Below, one piece after another: positions 50,801 to 60,741 of a stretch of DNA of 64,000 nucleotides. This stretch comes from Archangium lipolyticum (GTDB lineage Bacteria; Myxococcota; Myxococcia; Myxococcales; Myxococcaceae). Under the pieces are notes generated by a model that searched no databases, had not been told where the DNA came from, and worked only from the letters and a program-made list of their open reading frames with translations. Position numbers and translations under genes: made by a program. How positions within the stretch are numbered: position 1 is the stretch's first letter; the number at the start of each line of letters is the position of its first letter. Location of the stretch: contig NZ_JANKBZ010000008.1 in NCBI RefSeq assembly GCF_024623785.1, positions 186,001 to 250,000 of the forward strand, in the 5' to 3' direction.

Positions 50801-52057
50801 TCACGCCGCGACGGCGTGATCCAGCGAGCGCCAGGTGCCCAGCGCCCAGTCCTGCTCGTCCGGATCGTCGAAGCTCACCACGCACAGCGCGCGATGCGCT
50901 CCGGCCTCGCACAGCGCCGTCAGCCGGCACTCCTCCGCCCCCACGTGCAGCGTGGCCCTTCCGCTCACCCGCTCTCCGTGGTGCTGGAACTCGTACGGCA
51001 GCGATTCCTCGGGTCCCGGTGCGATGCCACTCACGTCCTGCAACGGCACGAAGCGCACGCTCCGCCGATGGTCCCTCGCCACCCAGCTCCCATCCGCCAG
51101 CCGCTGCTCGGCCAGCGAGCCAGGAATGCGGATCTCCCACCCCTCGGGCAGCGTCACCTGCACCGCGCCCCGCCGGTATCCAATGAGCGAGCCCGATGGC
51201 GCCTCGGCGGCGTGCCGCGACACCCGCTCCGCCAGCGTGCCTCCAATGCCCAGGTACCCCAGCACCTCCTGCCACTCGCGCCACGGGTACGGCAGCGTCG
51301 GGTCCTCCCGCCACGCCAGCTCCAGCAGCCGGGCCACGTCGCGGAACAGGTGCCGCTCCTCCTCGAGCAGCGGCGGGCGCCACACCATCTCCGTCCAGAT
51401 GCGGCTGAGCGCACGGCCCAGCCGCGTCGAGGCACCCAGTCCAGGCTCCCACCACGGGAAGATGTCCCGGCCGTTGCGCGGATCCTCCCGCACGGCGCGC
51501 AGCCACGACTCGTCACGAGGGCCCAGCGGCGTCAGCAGGGCACCGGGGTATTCGAAGCCGTGCCCCGAGCGCATCGACAGCGTGGCACCCGAGTGGCCGA
51601 GCCTCCGGAAGTCCAGCACCCGGCCCGCCATCTCCGACAACCAGGCGAGCATGCGCGGCTCGATTTCGCTCGCATCCCCGGTGTGGAAGTAGCCCGTGGG
51701 ATCCCCTACTCCGGCGGTGGTGAGGGCGGGTTCGGCCCAGTCCACCTGGAGCGCGTCCCCCAGGGCGTGCAGCAGATCGCACAGGTAGCGGTGATAGCCG
51801 GGCCCCACCATGGAGGTGTTGGCCAGGACGACCACCCGCCCCTGCCCTGCGGCGACGATGGCCACCTCCTCGGCGGCCGGGTGCAGACGCAGGAAGAGGA
51901 CGGGCCCCTGGGGGCTCTCCACCGTGCGCGAGCTCTCCAGCAGTTCCTCCGCGGCCTCGTGGACCCAGCGCTCCACCTTCCGCAGCCAGGGCCGGGGAGC
52001 CTCGGGCGCGCTGAGCTCGCCCCCATACCAGCCAGCCAGTAGCAGCTTCACTCCCAT
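50801..52057 (-). CDS. Conserved hypothetical protein
   Basis: A 418-residue cytosolic protein from ATG 52057 with AGGAGAGGA upstream. No signal, membrane helix or familiar catalytic motif is visible. Notable stretches are GPVLFLRLHPAAEEVAIVAAGQGRVVVLANTSMVGPGYHRYLCDLLHALG, GYFHTGDASEIEPRMLAWLSEMA, FPWWEPGLGASTRLGRALSRIWTEMVWRPP and a C-terminal segment with PLQDVSGIAPGPEESLPYEFQHHGERVSGRATLHV. It probably folds as an alpha/beta protein found in myxobacteria. The family is not recognised. Confidence 0.6.
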   Translation of the reverse strand: MGVKLLLAGWYGGELSAPEAPRPWLRKVERWVHEAAEELLESSRTVESPQGPVLFLRLHPAAEEVAIVAAGQGRVVVLANTSMVGPGYHRYLCDLLHALGDALQVDWAEPALTTAGVGDPTGYFHTGDASEIEPRMLAWLSEMAGRVLDFRRLGHSGATLSMRSGHGFEYPGALLTPLGPRDESWLRAVREDPRNGRDIFPWWEPGLGASTRLGRALSRIWTEMVWRPPLLEEERHLFRDVARLLELAWREDPTLPYPWREWQEVLGYLGIGGTLAERVSRHAAEAPSGSLIGYRRGAVQVTLPEGWEIRIPGSLAEQRLADGSWVARDHRRSVRFVPLQDVSGIAPGPEESLPYEFQHHGERVSGRATLHVGAEECRLTALCEAGAHRALCVVSFDDPDEQDWALGTWRSLDHAVAA

Positions 52058-52135
52058 CGCGTCCTCTCCTCTCCATCCGGCGGCGGACCCATCCCCACGC
52101 AACGGGCAACAGGAGCCGATTATGTCTCGGGGCCC

Positions 52136-52759
52136 TCAACTCCAGCGGATGTCGTAATCGATATCGAGCGGCGCCAGTCGGTGACCCCGCACCACGATCT
52201 CCTTCGCCGAGGACTGCTCCAGCGCGTAGGTGAGGACGCCCTCGTTGTAGGCCATGGGCAGGAGCTCCCGGCGCACCCGGAACCTCGCCTGCTTGTCCCC
52301 CAGGAGCTCCACGGTGCGGTTGCCAGTGCTGAGTGACGCCCGGAAGGCGGTGGGAAAGCTGTTGACCACCCGATGCGGATCCCTGCCGGCGAGCGCCAGC
52401 ATCGTCTTGCCCACGGTGGATTGGTGGAAGTCCTCCGTGGCCCGCCGTCCCAGCAGGTGCATCACCGCGTCCCGCCCTCCGTGCTTCGGCCCGAGCAGCT
52501 CCGCGGCGGTGAAGAGGGCCTTGAGGAAATCCGCGATCGGGTAGCTGAAGAAGTCCACGAACTTCTTCGCACCCGCGGCCACGTAGCATCGGGCCCGGGC
52601 TTCCTCACCCCCGAGCGAACGCACCGCGTCGAACAGCCCGTTGAAGAACATGCCGCGGCACGTGTCCTCGGGAGTGGTCAGGGTGAGCAGGTGCTCCAGC
52701 TCGGGCGTGGGAATGACGGAGGTGGAGGGAAGAGACACGGGGGACCTCATGGGGGGCAT
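52136..52759 (-). CDS. DUF2378 family (TIGR02265) myxobacterial protein
   Basis: A 207-residue protein with the family pattern: DTCRGMFFNGLFDAVRSLGGEEARARCYVAAG, FSYPIADFLKALFTAAELLGPKHGGRDAVMHLLGRRATEDFHQSTVGKTMLALAG and the tail LAPLDIDYDIRW. DUF2378 is a multi-copy family almost confined to myxobacteria and its function is unknown. Start ATG 52759 or 52750. The gene overlaps nothing and has its own spacing. Confidence 0.85.
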   Translation of the reverse strand: MPPMRSPVSLPSTSVIPTPELEHLLTLTTPEDTCRGMFFNGLFDAVRSLGGEEARARCYVAAGAKKFVDFFSYPIADFLKALFTAAELLGPKHGGRDAVMHLLGRRATEDFHQSTVGKTMLALAGRDPHRVVNSFPTAFRASLSTGNRTVELLGDKQARFRVRRELLPMAYNEGVLTYALEQSSAKEIVVRGHRLAPLDIDYDIRWS

Positions 52760-52831
52760 GTCCGTTGGCCGCTCGGACGGCCTCCGGACAAGGGGGGGAG
52801 CCCATTACACCCCAAAACACCGCCCCCGGTG

Positions 52832-54472
52832 TCACGCCGTGCGGATGTTCGCCGCGGCCTCCAGCCCCAGCTCCACCACCGCCACCTCTCGCATCCGGAA
52901 TTTCTGGATTTTCCCTGTCACCGTCATGGGGAACTCGTCGACGAACTTCCAGAAGCGGGGAATCTTGAAGGTGGAGATGCGGCCGGTGCAGAAGCGGACG
53001 AGCTCCTCCTGGGTGCAGGTGGCGCCGGGCTTCGTCTTCACCCAGGCCATCACCTCCTCGCCGTACTTCTCGCTGGGCACGCCGATGACCTGGGCCTCGC
53101 TGACGGCCGGGTGGGTGTGGAGGAACTCCTCGATTTCGCGCGGGTACACGTTCTCGCCGCCGCGGATGATCATGTCCTTGATGCGGCCAACGATCTTCAC
53201 GTAGCCCTCCTCGTCCATGGTGGCGAGGTCGCCGGTGTGCATCCAGCCGGCCGCGTCGATGGACGTACGGGTGGCCTCGGGGTTGTTCCAGTAGCCGAGC
53301 ATCACGCTGTAGGCGCGCGTGCACAGCTCGCCGGGCGAGCCGCGAGGCACCACCGCGCCCGTGCCTGGATCGACGATCTTCACCTCCACATGCGGGTGCA
53401 CCCGGCCCACGGTGGAGACACGCTTGTCCAGGGGGTCATCCAGCGAGCTCTGCGTGGACACCGGCGAGGTCTCCGTCATGCCGTAGCAGATGGTGACCTC
53501 GCGCATGTTCATGCGCGACTGGACCTTCTTCATCACCTCGATGGGGCACGGCGAGCCGGCCATGATGCCGGTGCGCAGCGAGGAGAAGTCGAACTCGGCG
53601 AAGCGCGGGTGGTCCAGCTCGGCGATGAACATGGTGGGCACGCCGTAGAGCGCGGTGCAGCGCTCGGCGCCCACCGTCTGCATCACCGCGAGCGGATCGA
53701 ACGCCTCGCTCGGAATCACCATGGTGGAGCCGTGGGAGGTACAGGCCAGGTTGCCCATCACCATGCCGAAGCAGTGGTAGAAGGGCACGGGGATGCAGAC
53801 GCGGTCCTCGGGCGTGAGGCCGATGGCCTCTCCCACGAAGAAGCCATTGTTGAGGACGTTGTGGTGGCTGAGCGTGGCGCCCTTGGGAAAGCCGGTGGTG
53901 CCGGACGTGTACTGGATGTTGATGGGGTCGTCGAACTGGAGCGTGGCCTCGCGGTCCGCCAGGGTGCGCTCGCTCACGTGGGTCCCGTTCTTGAGCAGCA
54001 GCTCCCAGTCATCGTCCAGCACCAGGGCGACGCGCAGGCCGGGGCAGCGCGGGCGCACCTCCTCCAACATCTTGCGGTAGTCCGACTGGCGGAAGCCGCG
54101 CGAGAGCAGCAGCACGCTGGTGCCGGACTGGTTGAGCGCGTACTCCAGCTCCGCCGTCTTGTAGGCGGGGTTGAGGTTCACGAGGATGGCGCCAATGCGG
54201 GCCGCGGCGTACTGGGCCACCACCCACTCGTAACGGTTGGGGGACCAGAGGCCCACCCGATCCCCCTTCTCCACGCCAAAGGCCAACAGGCCCAGCGCCA
54301 CCCGCGTCGTCACATCCCAGAACTCGCGCCACGTGGCACGGTAGCCCTGGGAGACGACCACGAGCGCTTCCCGATCGCCGTGGCGCTCGACGGTGCGCCG
54401 CAGGTTCTGGCCAATGGTCTCCCCGAGCAGCGGGGTGGTGCTGGTGCCGTGGACGTAGGAAGGAGAGGGCAT
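52832..54472 (-). CDS. Medium/long-chain acyl-CoA synthetase (AMP-binding)
   Basis: A 546-residue ANL-superfamily ligase activating fatty acids as acyl-CoA via acyl-AMP. The P-loop is [18 protein letters not shown], followed by [23 protein letters not shown], the adenylate motif [40 protein letters not shown], and the catalytic lysine near the end in [14 protein letters not shown]. This subgroup resembles FadD35/LcfB-like ligases. ATG 54472 is preceded by GGGAGG. Divergent from the MFS transporter gene. Confidence 0.92.
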   Translation of the reverse strand: MPSPSYVHGTSTTPLLGETIGQNLRRTVERHGDREALVVVSQGYRATWREFWDVTTRVALGLLAFGVEKGDRVGLWSPNRYEWVVAQYAAARIGAILVNLNPAYKTAELEYALNQSGTSVLLLSRGFRQSDYRKMLEEVRPRCPGLRVALVLDDDWELLLKNGTHVSERTLADREATLQFDDPINIQYTSGTTGFPKGATLSHHNVLNNGFFVGEAIGLTPEDRVCIPVPFYHCFGMVMGNLACTSHGSTMVIPSEAFDPLAVMQTVGAERCTALYGVPTMFIAELDHPRFAEFDFSSLRTGIMAGSPCPIEVMKKVQSRMNMREVTICYGMTETSPVSTQSSLDDPLDKRVSTVGRVHPHVEVKIVDPGTGAVVPRGSPGELCTRAYSVMLGYWNNPEATRTSIDAAGWMHTGDLATMDEEGYVKIVGRIKDMIIRGGENVYPREIEEFLHTHPAVSEAQVIGVPSEKYGEEVMAWVKTKPGATCTQEELVRFCTGRISTFKIPRFWKFVDEFPMTVTGKIQKFRMREVAVVELGLEAAANIRTA

Positions 54473-54603
54473 GGGGTGGATCCTCCCCGTCCCCCCTCGG
54501 CCCGCGCAAGCCCCGCGAGCGCACCACCGGGGCTCCTGGCCCGGAGAACCCGGCCTCATGAGCCCCGCTTGTCGGGAGCCGGAGCGGGCTGTATGGGGGC
54601 GCC

Positions 54604-55779
54604 GTGAAGTCCCATTCCATGAGCCCCGGCCTCGTCTGGATGATGGCCGCCGCCGCGGGCCTCGCCGTCGCGAACCTCTACTACCACCAGCCCCTGCTCG
54701 GAGACATCGGCCAGACGTTCCAGGCCTCGGACCAGGCGTTGGGGCTCATCCCCACGTTCTCCCAGGTGGGCTACGCCCTGGGCCTGCTGCTCGTCGTCCC
54801 GCTGGGTGACAGCCTCGAGCGGCGGCGCGTCATCGTCGTCATGACCGTGCTGGTGAGCCTGGCGCTGATGGGCGTGGCATTGGCGCCGAACCTGCCGTGG
54901 ATGGTGGCCGCCAGCGGCCTGGTGGGGGTGACGACGGTGGTGCCCCAGCTCATCGTCCCCTTCGCGGCGCACCTGGCGCCCGATGCCCAACGCGGCCGCG
55001 TGGTGGGCACGGTGATGAGCGGGCTGCTCATCGGCATCCTCCTGTCGCGCACCGCGTCCGGCTTCCTCGGGGTGCAGTTCGGCTGGCGCGCCATGTTCTG
55101 GCTCGCCGCGGGGCTGATGCTGGTGCTGGCGGTGGTGCTGCGGCTCACCCTGCCGAGCCTGTCCCCGAGCGCCCCCCTGCCCTACCCCGCCCTGCTGCGC
55201 TCCCTGGGAGGACTGGTGCGCGAGGAGCCCCTGCTGCGGCTGCACTCGGTGCTGGGCGCGCTCACCTTCGGCTGCTTCAGCGCCTTCTGGGCCACGCTGG
55301 CGCTCTACCTCCAGTCGATGCCCCAGCACTACGGGGCCCAGGTGGCGGGGCTCTTCGGCGTGGTGGGCGTGGCCGGCGCCATCGCCGCGCCGCTGGTGGG
55401 GCGTTACACCGACACGCGCGGGGACCGGCGCATCAACGCGCTCGGCATCGGCATCCTGTTCGCATCCTTCGGAGTGCTCTGGCTGCTGGGCCATTCACTG
55501 TGGGGCATCGCGCTCGGCGTCATCCTCCTGGACCTGGGCGCGCAGGCCAACCACATCTCCAACCAGACGCGCGTCTACGCGCTGCGTCCCGAGGCCCGCA
55601 ACCGGCTCAACACCGTCTACATGGTGACGTACTTCGCCGGGGGTGCCACCGGCGCATGGCTGGGCAGCCTGGCCTGGAGCCACTGGGGCTGGAGCGGCGT
55701 GTGCGCCGTGGGCGCGGCGCTGTCGCTCACCGGGTTGTTGGTGCTGGGGCTCGCCCGGCCGAAGCGCCCGGCGGCCTGA
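54604..55779 (+). CDS. Major facilitator superfamily transporter
   Basis: A 391-residue permease with twelve hydrophobic helices. The loop 2-3 motif is [17 protein letters not shown], and the C-terminal half contains [31 protein letters not shown]. Small tail. The family exports drugs or small metabolites; the substrate is not readable. Start GTG 54604 or ATG 54619. Confidence 0.88.
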   Translation: MKSHSMSPGLVWMMAAAAGLAVANLYYHQPLLGDIGQTFQASDQALGLIPTFSQVGYALGLLLVVPLGDSLERRRVIVVMTVLVSLALMGVALAPNLPWMVAASGLVGVTTVVPQLIVPFAAHLAPDAQRGRVVGTVMSGLLIGILLSRTASGFLGVQFGWRAMFWLAAGLMLVLAVVLRLTLPSLSPSAPLPYPALLRSLGGLVREEPLLRLHSVLGALTFGCFSAFWATLALYLQSMPQHYGAQVAGLFGVVGVAGAIAAPLVGRYTDTRGDRRINALGIGILFASFGVLWLLGHSLWGIALGVILLDLGAQANHISNQTRVYALRPEARNRLNTVYMVTYFAGGATGAWLGSLAWSHWGWSGVCAVGAALSLTGLLVLGLARPKRPAA

Positions 55780-55800
55780 GCGGGCCCGCCGGGCGGCGAT

Positions 55801-56379
55801 TCAGCGACTCGTCCTCTCCTTGTCCTTGCAGGGCGAGGGCTCACGCAGCGCGAAGCCCCTGCCCAGCGTGCCGAGGGTGCCCTGCAGGCACACGAGGCCG
55901 AAGGGCCCCCGGTAGCTGGCGGGCAGCATCACGCTCCGGCCGTCCTCGGTGATCCCCGTCTTCAGCGGGAAGGGGGAAGCACCGCTCTCGGTGACCTTGA
56001 GCCACAGCCGGGTGCGCTTGCCCTCCGCGAGCGCTGGCGCGGGCCGGGGGGCCCGGCTCGTGTCATCGGAGCGGCGGCCGTTGTGGAAGCGCAGCACGGG
56101 GCCGCGCTCGTCCACCTCCAGCAGGCCCCAGAGCTCCACGAGCGCTCCGGCCTCCGGCGTCCAGTCGAACGCCTGGCCCTCGACGCGAAGCGCGTAGCGG
56201 TCATTGGACACCACGCCGCGCACCAGCTCGGAGAACCCGGCCAGGGCCAGGTAGCGGCCGGAGACACGCACGAGGCCAGGGCCCGGTTGGCCCTGGGCCA
56301 GGGTGGCCAGGTCGAGCGGGCGGTAGGAGGTCTCCGCCGGAGCGGTGGCCAGCAGCAGTGCGAGCGGCAACAGGAACAT
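55801..56379 (-). CDS. Exported hypothetical protein
   Basis: A 192-residue protein with a short Sec signal (FLLPLALLLATAPAETSY). The mature part resembles an OB-fold-like beta chain: YLALAGFSELVRGVVSNDRYALRVEGQAFDWTPEAGALVELWGLLEVDERGPVLRFHNG ... RLWLKVTESG. The last segment LVCLQGTLGTLGRGFALREPSPC has two cysteines. Its ATG begins 3 bp beyond the metallopeptidase gene's stop, so the two are likely co-transcribed. No known family. Confidence 0.6.
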   Translation of the reverse strand: MFLLPLALLLATAPAETSYRPLDLATLAQGQPGPGLVRVSGRYLALAGFSELVRGVVSNDRYALRVEGQAFDWTPEAGALVELWGLLEVDERGPVLRFHNGRRSDDTSRAPRPAPALAEGKRTRLWLKVTESGASPFPLKTGITEDGRSVMLPASYRGPFGLVCLQGTLGTLGRGFALREPSPCKDKERTSR

Positions 56380-56382
56380 GGT

Positions 56383-58737
56383 TCACCGCTCCCGGGAGAA
56401 GAGGGTCTGGAAGATCGCCTGGGTATCGACGGGGGGCTGGAACCGTAGCGCGCCCTCCGGCAACACGTTCGCGCCCTGGCCACCGAGGGACGTCAGCACC
56501 GACATCCGCACGTTCACGGACGACACATCCGAGCTGACATCCAGGAGGGAACAACCGGTACCCGTGCCCGTGGTGTAGCAGCCGGAGTAGTCGCCAACAC
56601 CCAGGGAGCCGTCACCGTTGACATCATTGTACGCGAGGACGATGTAGTCGGCCGGCTCCACGTAGAGCGTGTAGCCGACGTTCGGCATCGCGAGGGCGAT
56701 CTTGAACCCCTTCGTCTTGGGCGAGCTCTCGTCGCACTTGCCCTCGACGGCGTGGCAGGCCACCACGTTCGTCCCCTGCAAGGAGCCGCCCGCCGGGGCG
56801 TACAGCGCGCCCTTGATGGCCTTGTAGCCGTAGGGCAGCGGGCCGGGCAGACGCACCACCACCGCATAGGGCGGTGCGCTGTTGCGCGCCTCGACGGTGA
56901 TGGTGGCACTGCCGCCCGTGCCATGACCCACCAGGTAGCGCATCGAGCGTGCGGTGCCGATGATGCCCTGGTACAGGGGGGTGTGGCCCAGCATGGACCA
57001 GCTCCCGTCACGCAGGTTGAAGTCCTGGTAGTCGTAGCCGGTGAGCAGCCCCGTGTGATCGAGCATCAACGTGGCGGCCCAGTCGAGCATCAGATCCGGG
57101 AAGGGAGAGCCCGTGTGCGCCTCCAGGTTGGCGATGCCCGTGTTGGGGCCGGCCATCCACGCGCTCCAGAATTGGGAGTGCCCCTTCTTCTCCGCCACGC
57201 GCCAGAGCAGGAGGAAGTTGTAGCCGTAGATGCTCAGCCCCTCATCGGGCGCCTCGGGCCTGCCCGGATACACCGTGCGGAAGCGCTGGGGAGAGACCAG
57301 GCTGTAGCGCGCGTAGGGCTGGACCTCGCCCACCTGCGTGCCCAGCCCCGCGAGCTGCTGGGCCGCCATGGCACTGCCCTCCTCGGCCCACATCTCCTCG
57401 GGCGCACGCTGGGGATTGGAGAGCAGGCGCGTGCTCGTGGCGATCTGGTGCTTGAGCTCGTGCACCATGGTGGCGGGCATGGAGACGTTGAAGTACCGGG
57501 AGCGGGTCATCCCGGAGAGGGTGCTCGGAGTGGCGGCGTAGAAGATGTCACCCTCGTTGCTGCGAACACCCTGCGGCGCGGTCTCCGCGTCGCTGAACAG
57601 GTCGGCGGGGTGCACGTAGCCCAGCAGACCCTCGGGCCCCAGCAGGCGGCTGAAGACGATGAAGATCTTCCCGTTCTGGTCCACGTCCGAGAAGTTGCCG
57701 AAGTACTTCCGGTCGGACGGCACCACCCGGGTCTCGAAATCGTTGGCGAGGCTCTGCAGCTCGGCCGCGGAGAAGTCGTTCGCGTCCTCGTTCTGCACGA
57801 ACCAGTACGCGTTGGCGCTCGCGTGGCGCAGCGTGGCGGTGATCTGCTGCTGCGTATCGCCGGTCATCACCCAGAAACCGCACTGGCGGGTGCCCACCGT
57901 GTACGGGCCGGGGCACTTGCCGAGCGAGGCCTGGGCGCTCACTCGGCCTGCACGGCTCAAGGGGATGGAGCCCGCCTGCTGGAGCCGCTCGGCCCACCGC
58001 AGGCCGTGCTCCAACCGGCGCAGGTGCGCGTCGGAATGCGTGGGGGCCGCATCGGCCGCCTGGAGGCCCACCGCCCCGCCCTCTGGACTGGTGCTCATCT
58101 GCTGGAGTTCGGGCAGCAGATCCTCCTGCGCCACCACGCCGCTGGTCTCGAGGCCGAACTGGAAGCCATCCACCTGGGAGGACTGGCTGGCGTGCACGGG
58201 GATGACGACCACGCGCTCCTGGACGCCGAGTGACGGGAAGGACACCGTGGCCTTGCCGTCCACGAAGTCCTTGGGGCGCAGGAACGTCACGTTCTCCGAG
58301 AGGGGGATGGTGCCGCCGGAGCCCTTCCTCTGCATGGTGATGTTGACGCCCAGCACGGGCGGAGTGACGGTGACGGCCTGCGAGCCGCCATTCGTATACA
58401 GACCCGAGTAGTCCCCATCATCGAACTCGCCGTTGTCGTTGACGTCCTGGGCGGCGAGCACGTGATAGGTGCCGGCGGCCAGGCCGTCGAAGCTGTAGGC
58501 GAAGCTCGAGCCCGAGGTCTGCAGCACCAGCTGCTTCGTGTTGCTGGAGTCGAGCGAGCACCCGTTGTTGATGACGAAGCACGCCACCACCTGGGTCCCC
58601 TGGAGGCTGACTCCGGCGGGCGCCGACACCGTGCCTCGGATGTAGAGGCTGGAAGGATCCGGCTCCGGTTTTTCCGGGCAGCCGGACAAGGACAGGGTGA
58701 GTCCCGCACAGGCGAGAAGTTGAAAGAACCTTCGCAT
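56383..58737 (-). CDS. Exported M30-like zinc metallopeptidase lipoprotein
   Basis: A 784-residue exported enzyme. The leader RRFFQLLACAGLTLSLSGCPEKPEP has lipobox LSGC. The catalytic centre is HELKH at 426-430 (HExxH) followed 22 residues later by WAEEGSAMAAQQ, a third-ligand glutamate arrangement as in gluzincins of the hyicolysin (M30) group, and by GYNFLLLWRVAEKKGHSQFW. The ends hold two similar domains of about 100 residues with a calcium-loop-like DVNDNGEFDDGDYSG (N-terminal) and DVNGDGSLGVGDYSG (C-terminal), each preceded by VSAPAGVSLQGTQVVACF-like strands. It probably digests proteins outside the cell. Confidence 0.8.
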   Translation of the reverse strand: MRRFFQLLACAGLTLSLSGCPEKPEPDPSSLYIRGTVSAPAGVSLQGTQVVACFVINNGCSLDSSNTKQLVLQTSGSSFAYSFDGLAAGTYHVLAAQDVNDNGEFDDGDYSGLYTNGGSQAVTVTPPVLGVNITMQRKGSGGTIPLSENVTFLRPKDFVDGKATVSFPSLGVQERVVVIPVHASQSSQVDGFQFGLETSGVVAQEDLLPELQQMSTSPEGGAVGLQAADAAPTHSDAHLRRLEHGLRWAERLQQAGSIPLSRAGRVSAQASLGKCPGPYTVGTRQCGFWVMTGDTQQQITATLRHASANAYWFVQNEDANDFSAAELQSLANDFETRVVPSDRKYFGNFSDVDQNGKIFIVFSRLLGPEGLLGYVHPADLFSDAETAPQGVRSNEGDIFYAATPSTLSGMTRSRYFNVSMPATMVHELKHQIATSTRLLSNPQRAPEEMWAEEGSAMAAQQLAGLGTQVGEVQPYARYSLVSPQRFRTVYPGRPEAPDEGLSIYGYNFLLLWRVAEKKGHSQFWSAWMAGPNTGIANLEAHTGSPFPDLMLDWAATLMLDHTGLLTGYDYQDFNLRDGSWSMLGHTPLYQGIIGTARSMRYLVGHGTGGSATITVEARNSAPPYAVVVRLPGPLPYGYKAIKGALYAPAGGSLQGTNVVACHAVEGKCDESSPKTKGFKIALAMPNVGYTLYVEPADYIVLAYNDVNGDGSLGVGDYSGCYTTGTGTGCSLLDVSSDVSSVNVRMSVLTSLGGQGANVLPEGALRFQPPVDTQAIFQTLFSRER

Positions 58738-59019
58738 CGAATCTTTTCCTTTCGGAGAGGGAAGCCGGCCGCGGGATGAGACCCCCCCGTCCACGCGGCC
58801 CGGGTCGCCATACACGACAGCCTACACCCCTGTCTCGTCACGATTCACATTCCAACATTCCCATTCACCAAGACGTCACACCTGAGAGACGCGTCGAGTG
58901 GTGGGCGGAGTCCTCCGCGCGAAGGGAGGGGGAGCCGGGCGGGCGTGCCTTCACGCCCCCTTGCCGTGGGTGCGAGCCGGTACGACCCTCAGGGCGATCC
59001 ACACTCCAAGGAGGCGGCG

Positions 59020-60111
59020 ATGGCGGACAGGCGGCGGCATGGCATGGAGCGGCAGGGATTGGGCCAGGACCCGGAGCGCGGCACCCGGCGTGATGTCACG
59101 GAACGAGGGCGGGACATGGGCCGCACGCGAAACGCCCGCGACGAGGATCGGGGCCCGGGCCGGGGCTACCGCGAGGAGGACCGGGACCGGGGCCGCTTCG
59201 GAGGTGGCGGTGGCATGAGGGGCAGCGGCTTCGACGATCGCGACGTGGGCCGCTACGGCCGGGGCTACGAGTACGGCGGTGACGAGGACCGGGGACGTTT
59301 CGACCAGGACAGCCGCGAGGAGTACCAGCGCGGCGGGCTGATGCGGGGAGCGCCAGGCGTGCGCCGGGCGGGCGGCCCCGGCGAGGAGTTCGGCGAGGGC
59401 TTCTGGAGCGAGGTGACGCGCGAGCGCACCCGGGGCGACTTCAACCGCTACGGGGACCGCGGCGCCGTCCGCACACAGCCGTACGACACCGACCGCTGGG
59501 ACCGGGGCACCTACGCACTGGGCGCCGCGAGGGACCCGGAGGACATGCGGCGCTACGGCTGGGGCGAAGGCTGGAGCCAGGATCAGGGCAATGATCGCGG
59601 CTACGGCACGCGCGGCTTCGGCGATACGGACTACGAGCCCCCACGCGTGCAGTCCTCGTACATCGAGCAGCGCCCGCGCACCGGCTACGCCACCAGCCCC
59701 ACGCGGGACATGGACCGGGAGATGGGCCACGGCGCCGGCCGCGGCGGCATGCAGGGCGCCTACCCCTACTACGAGCAGTCTCCCGAGCTGCCCCGGCGCC
59801 AGGGCCGAGGGCCGCGCAACTACCAGCGCTCGGATGAGCGCATCCGCGAGGATCTCTGCGAGCGGCTGATGCGGGCCTGGATGGACGCCGACGACGTGGA
59901 CGTCCGGGTGGAGAAGGGCGAGGTCACCCTCACCGGCACGGTGAAGAGCCGCGACGAGAAGCGCGCCATCGAGGACGTGGCCGAGGACATCCTGGGCGTG
60001 AAGGAGGTCCACAACGAGCTCCGCGTCGCCCGCGAGCAGCAGCGCGACCTGGGACAGGAGCGTCGGGACGAGGACCAGGGCTCGAAGCAGGAAGGCCGGA
60101 CGCTGCAGTGA
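59020..60111 (+). CDS. BON-domain protein with a long disordered Gly/Arg-rich head
   Basis: A 363-residue protein. Residues 1-275 are very rich in Arg, Gly, Asp and Tyr, without repeats of fixed length, and are probably unstructured and highly charged. The C-terminal BON domain (about 283-345) reads DERIREDLCERLMRAWMDADDVDVRVEKGEVTLTGTVKSRDEKRAIEDVAEDILGVKEVHNELRVA, a known phospholipid- or envelope-associated fold. AAGGAGG precedes the start. A shorter paralogue follows at once, so the two are one operon, probably an envelope or osmotic-stress pair like OsmY. Confidence 0.82.
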   Translation: MADRRRHGMERQGLGQDPERGTRRDVTERGRDMGRTRNARDEDRGPGRGYREEDRDRGRFGGGGGMRGSGFDDRDVGRYGRGYEYGGDEDRGRFDQDSREEYQRGGLMRGAPGVRRAGGPGEEFGEGFWSEVTRERTRGDFNRYGDRGAVRTQPYDTDRWDRGTYALGAARDPEDMRRYGWGEGWSQDQGNDRGYGTRGFGDTDYEPPRVQSSYIEQRPRTGYATSPTRDMDREMGHGAGRGGMQGAYPYYEQSPELPRRQGRGPRNYQRSDERIREDLCERLMRAWMDADDVDVRVEKGEVTLTGTVKSRDEKRAIEDVAEDILGVKEVHNELRVAREQQRDLGQERRDEDQGSKQEGRTLQ

Positions 60112-60150
60112 GACGGCGCCCCACGCAACCGACAGGAGAGGAGTCCACGA

Positions 60151-60696
60151 ATGGCACGGCGTGACAACGACAACTACGGCCAGGAGCAACGCTTCCCGGT
60201 GCGCGCGCGGCGCATGGAGCGCCCGGTACAGGACTACGGAACCCAACGCGGCGAGCAGGGCCGTCCGGGTTACGGCTCGTTCGGGGCCGAGCGGGGCTAC
60301 AACCAGGGCGGCTACGGAGGGCTGGGCGCCTACGAGCGCGGCTACCAGCCTCGAAGCTACGACGCGAAGCTGGTGCGCCCGCCACGCGGCTACCAGCGCT
60401 CGGATGACCGCATCCGTGAGGACGTCTGCGAGCGGCTCATGGAAGGGCCCGTCGACGTGGGTGACGTGGAGGTCACCGTCAAGGACGGCGAGGTGACCCT
60501 GATGGGCACGGTGGAGGAGCGCTGGGAGAAGCGCGCCATCGAGGACATCGCCGCGCACGTGCGTGGCGTGCACGACGTGCACAACCGCGTCCGCGTGAAA
60601 CCCCCGGAAGACAGGCCGATGGCCCGGGAAGCCACGAGGCTGCGCGAGGAGCGGCCCCAGGAGCCGCAGGGCGATCAGCCGCACATGGGCTCCTGA
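60151..60696 (+). CDS. BON-domain protein, shorter paralogue
   Basis: A 181-residue protein with an Arg/Tyr/Gly-rich head of about 85 residues and a BON domain (88-150): GYQRSDDRIREDVCERLMEGPVDVGDVEVTVKDGEVTLMGTVEERWEKRAIEDIAAHVRGVHDVHNRVRV. The start has GGAGAGGAG upstream, 39 bp behind the preceding BON gene. The shared QRSDxRIREDxCERLM block and domain order show tandem duplication. Confidence 0.82.
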   Translation: MARRDNDNYGQEQRFPVRARRMERPVQDYGTQRGEQGRPGYGSFGAERGYNQGGYGGLGAYERGYQPRSYDAKLVRPPRGYQRSDDRIREDVCERLMEGPVDVGDVEVTVKDGEVTLMGTVEERWEKRAIEDIAAHVRGVHDVHNRVRVKPPEDRPMAREATRLREERPQEPQGDQPHMGS

Positions 60697-60741
60697 CGGC
60701 CCCACCCGGGACGGAGGGCTCGCCAGGCGCCACGGCCTCAC

